Assembly (NCBI RefSeq): GCF_035277725.1 | Contig: NZ_DATEJY010000046.1 | Location: 1-16,807, forward strand | DNA: 16,807 bases | Direction of reading: 5' to 3' | Source of the DNA: Dyella_B sp035277725 | Lineage (GTDB): Bacteria; Pseudomonadota; Gammaproteobacteria; Xanthomonadales; Rhodanobacteraceae | Part shown: positions 15,192 to 16,807 of the stretch, piece by piece | How positions within the stretch are numbered: the first letter of the stretch is position 1 | How the letters are laid out: each line of letters opens with the position of its first letter | Made by a program: the position numbers and the translations under genes | The notes under the pieces: generated by a model | What the model was told of the DNA's origin: nothing | The model's database searches: none | What the model saw: the letters and a program-made list of their open reading frames with translations, nothing else

Positions 15192-15302
15192 GGACCGCTC
15201 CGAACATTTTTGGGTCCCGCCGCCCTAATTCAGCACATCCGATGGCATCAAAACGCATTAATGAAAATATCTTTTTAGTGTCATCGGAGCAAATAACGGC
15301 AG
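15192..15302. other. Gap between muramidase remnant and lprI-domain gene
   Basis: Noncoding, AT-richer than the flanks, between converging transcription units. CCGATG (15239-15244) and CATCGG (15282-15287) could pair, but across a 37-base loop. Neither strand shows a stem followed by a T-run that would make a convincing terminator. It probably includes further eroded effector-gene sequence. Confidence 0.35.
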
Positions 15303-16121
15303 CTACGGGTAGGAGGACAATTCCTCCAACCGCCGCTGCATGACGCTCAACAAACATGATGCATTCGTGCCGCAAGCATCGCGTTTACGCAGCCATGCAC
15401 GCTGGCTGCCCGCCAGCTGTGCTGAGCTGACATCAGTATCCTTGATGTCATCACGTGTAACCTTATAGGACCAATTCACGCTGCGGTCAAAAGCTGCAAG
15501 TTGTAGCGAACCACAGATAGTTTTTTCGGCAGGCGAGCGTGCGTGGAGGCAGTCGAATGAAGGTCGTGGTTTGGCATCGGCAGGCAGGCGATCGAGAACC
15601 AGCAAGGTCTCGTCGCGCCAGCGTATAACCAGCTGCCCTGAGTGAGTGAAAAACATCCACGCGCCCTCCACTCCCTTACCAGTACCCAGGTCCCCTTCCC
15701 ATAGCCCATCTTTGCAATGGACGCTGATGACTTTTACCAGTTCATTGGGATCGATCTTCAATTCGTATGCAGTGGGTGATGGGTGTGCTTCGGGATCGCT
15801 GGCGCTGCCCCCTGTATGGGCAAGGCTATCATCCATAAGGCGCATAGCTGGCATGTTCGTGACGGCTACCTGAGGAGCTTCGCAGTTGCTGCCATCAGCG
15901 GCGTCGTTACTGAGTTCTGTGCTGGTAAAGGTAAAGATGCGCCAGCGCAGTCGCGCGTCGTTCCACCCATAGTTCGTTTTCGCCGTGGCATTGGTATTGA
16001 TATGCACCTCTATGACCTGCCAGCGGCCAATCAGTGCATCGGGAAGCGAAGCTGCCTGGCAGGCGGCGCAGGTTGTCACCAGCGTTATGAGTAAGAAGAA
16101 GAGGTGTCCCCGCGAGCTCAT
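15303..16121 (-). CDS. Secreted protein with C-terminal LprI/DUF1311 (lysozyme-inhibitor-like) domain
   Basis: 272 residues from ATG 16121; a GTG at 16145 would overlap the upstream gene and has no Shine-Dalgarno. The signal peptide (GHLFFLLITLVTTCAACQA) lacks a good lipobox, so the protein is probably soluble and periplasmic. Residues about 28-180 form an unrecognised beta-rich domain (LIGRWQVIEVHINTNA, later WMFFTHSGQLVIRWRDETLL). Residues about 188-269 match DUF1311/LprI: PSFDCLHARSPAEKTICG, LAAFDRSVNWSYK, SQRAWLRKRDACG and SCLLSVMQRRLEEL, with the four canonical cysteines. LprI of Mycobacterium is a lysozyme inhibitor; many family members have no tested function. It converges on the muramidase-immunity module and lies 13 bases downstream of the methyltransferase gene. 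A role in muramidase protection is inference. Confidence 0.85.
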   Translation of the reverse strand: MSSRGHLFFLLITLVTTCAACQAASLPDALIGRWQVIEVHINTNATAKTNYGWNDARLRWRIFTFTSTELSNDAADGSNCEAPQVAVTNMPAMRLMDDSLAHTGGSASDPEAHPSPTAYELKIDPNELVKVISVHCKDGLWEGDLGTGKGVEGAWMFFTHSGQLVIRWRDETLLVLDRLPADAKPRPSFDCLHARSPAEKTICGSLQLAAFDRSVNWSYKVTRDDIKDTDVSSAQLAGSQRAWLRKRDACGTNASCLLSVMQRRLEELSSYP

Positions 16122-16134
16122 GCGCACGCCGACT

Positions 16135-16807
16135 TCAACCCGCACGCTGCGCCAATACCACCCAGCCGATCACAGGCTGACCGCCCTCCTTGCGCAATGT
16201 GTCCGTGCTCATGTTGACGTGTGAGAACTTTGTCGCCTCGAGCACACGCTCTACGTAACTCCGCGTGTGCTGGTAACGGCCACTGGGTGAAAGATCGACA
16301 CGATCATCCCCGCCCTCTGCTGCCTCGACCGTAAAGGCCAGCCAGCCGCCGGGGCGAAGCGCATCGTGCGACGCGGCCAGCACGTCCTGCAATTCGCCAA
16401 AATACACCAGGGTGTCGGCGGAAAACACGATGTCATAAACACCCAGTTGCGCCCGCAGATAGCCCGTAAGTTCAGCCACTTCCAGTTCATCGTAGCCACC
16501 GCGTAGACGCGCCTTGTCGACCATGCCGCCTGATAGATCCACACCCATCAGTAGTTTTGCATACGGACGAAGCAAGGGTGCGCAAAGGCCGGTGCCGCAG
16601 CCGGCGTCCAGTATATCGAGTTTTCCCGTTGCACTTGGCAATACGCCGCCCAAGGCCTCTGCCAACACTTGCGGCGCGCGATAGTTCAAATTCTTCAACA
16701 GCTGTTCGTCGAAACTCTCGGCGAACGCATCGAACACTTCGCGTACATAGTCATCCGCTGCGCGTGACGGTGCTTCCGCGGCACCACACGCGGCCAACAT
16801 ATGGCGC
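16135..16807 (-). CDS. Class I SAM-dependent methyltransferase (5' end beyond window)
   Basis: 223 residues are visible and the frame remains open at the right edge (RHMLAACGAAEAPSRA). The in-frame ATG at 16800 is therefore probably internal. SAM-binding motif I is LDILDAGCGTGL (about 61-72 from that Met), followed by LLMGVDLSGGMVDKA and YDIVFSADTLVYFGEL, then LRPGGWLAFTVE. This is the usual class I Rossmann order. The lead-in DDYVREVFDAFAESFDEQLL...NYRAPQVL is typical of methyltransferases that carry N-terminal TPR repeats, so the missing part may be TPR. The substrate is unknown. It is probably a housekeeping flank of the T6SS locus rather than part of it, although it shares a strand and a 13-base gap with the LprI-domain gene. 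Confidence 0.88.
   Translation of the reverse strand, partial: RHMLAACGAAEAPSRAADDYVREVFDAFAESFDEQLLKNLNYRAPQVLAEALGGVLPSATGKLDILDAGCGTGLCAPLLRPYAKLLMGVDLSGGMVDKARLRGGYDELEVAELTGYLRAQLGVYDIVFSADTLVYFGELQDVLAASHDALRPGGWLAFTVEAAEGGDDRVDLSPSGRYQHTRSYVERVLEATKFSHVNMSTDTLRKEGGQPVIGWVVLAQRAG

Noticed and set aside
15075..15278. 67-codon plus-strand frame containing the muramidase motif as an intact small gene
   Set aside because: It starts inside the second immunity gene in another frame. Only 17 residues match DUF3380, so it is better read as a remnant.

Overview
The window is part of a type VI secretion system (T6SS) locus in a high-GC gammaproteobacterium. The tssK-tssL-tssM-tagF-pppA order, the dispersed palindromes and the codon use suggest Xanthomonadales, perhaps Rhodanobacteraceae such as Dyella or Rhodanobacter. 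That placement is inference; no rRNA or other taxonomic marker is present.

Layout. From 12986 leftwards to the window edge, one minus-strand gene train reads: vgrG (spike), a 60-residue GTG-started ORF coupled to vgrG, a DUF6931-like protein, the FHA-domain protein TagH, TssK (baseplate), TssL with a C-terminal OmpA-like domain, TssM (inner-membrane NTPase-like scaffold), TagF, and a PP2C phosphatase (PppA-like) running off the left end. Three gaps in this train (99, 118 and 220 bases) hold palindromic repeats. From 13066 rightwards on the plus strand is an accessory effector module of visibly lower GC. It contains a DUF3380-type N-acetylmuramidase with no signal peptide, two tandem paralogous secreted six-cysteine proteins (likely immunity proteins), and a short remnant of a second DUF3380 muramidase. 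Facing it on the minus strand are a secreted protein with a C-terminal LprI/DUF1311 domain and an upstream partial SAM-dependent methyltransferase.

How it fits together. TssK, TssL and TssM form part of the baseplate and membrane complex, and VgrG is the spike. The muramidase, divergently encoded next to vgrG, is the obvious cargo. The two secreted Cys-rich proteins, and perhaps the LprI-domain protein, would protect the periplasm. FHA, PppA and TagF are the parts of the threonine-phosphorylation switch visible here; the kinase is not in the window. TssL carries a candidate phospho-threonine segment near its N-terminus.

Most notable observations: (1) TagF is about twice the usual domain length, and its C-terminal half reads as a PP2C fold that has lost its metal-binding aspartates, just upstream of an intact PP2C. 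(2) The muramidase is followed by two immunity-like paralogs and a muramidase fossil, which looks like a decayed second effector-immunity pair. Tube, sheath, ClpV, TssA/E/F/G/J, PAAR and adaptor genes are not in the window.
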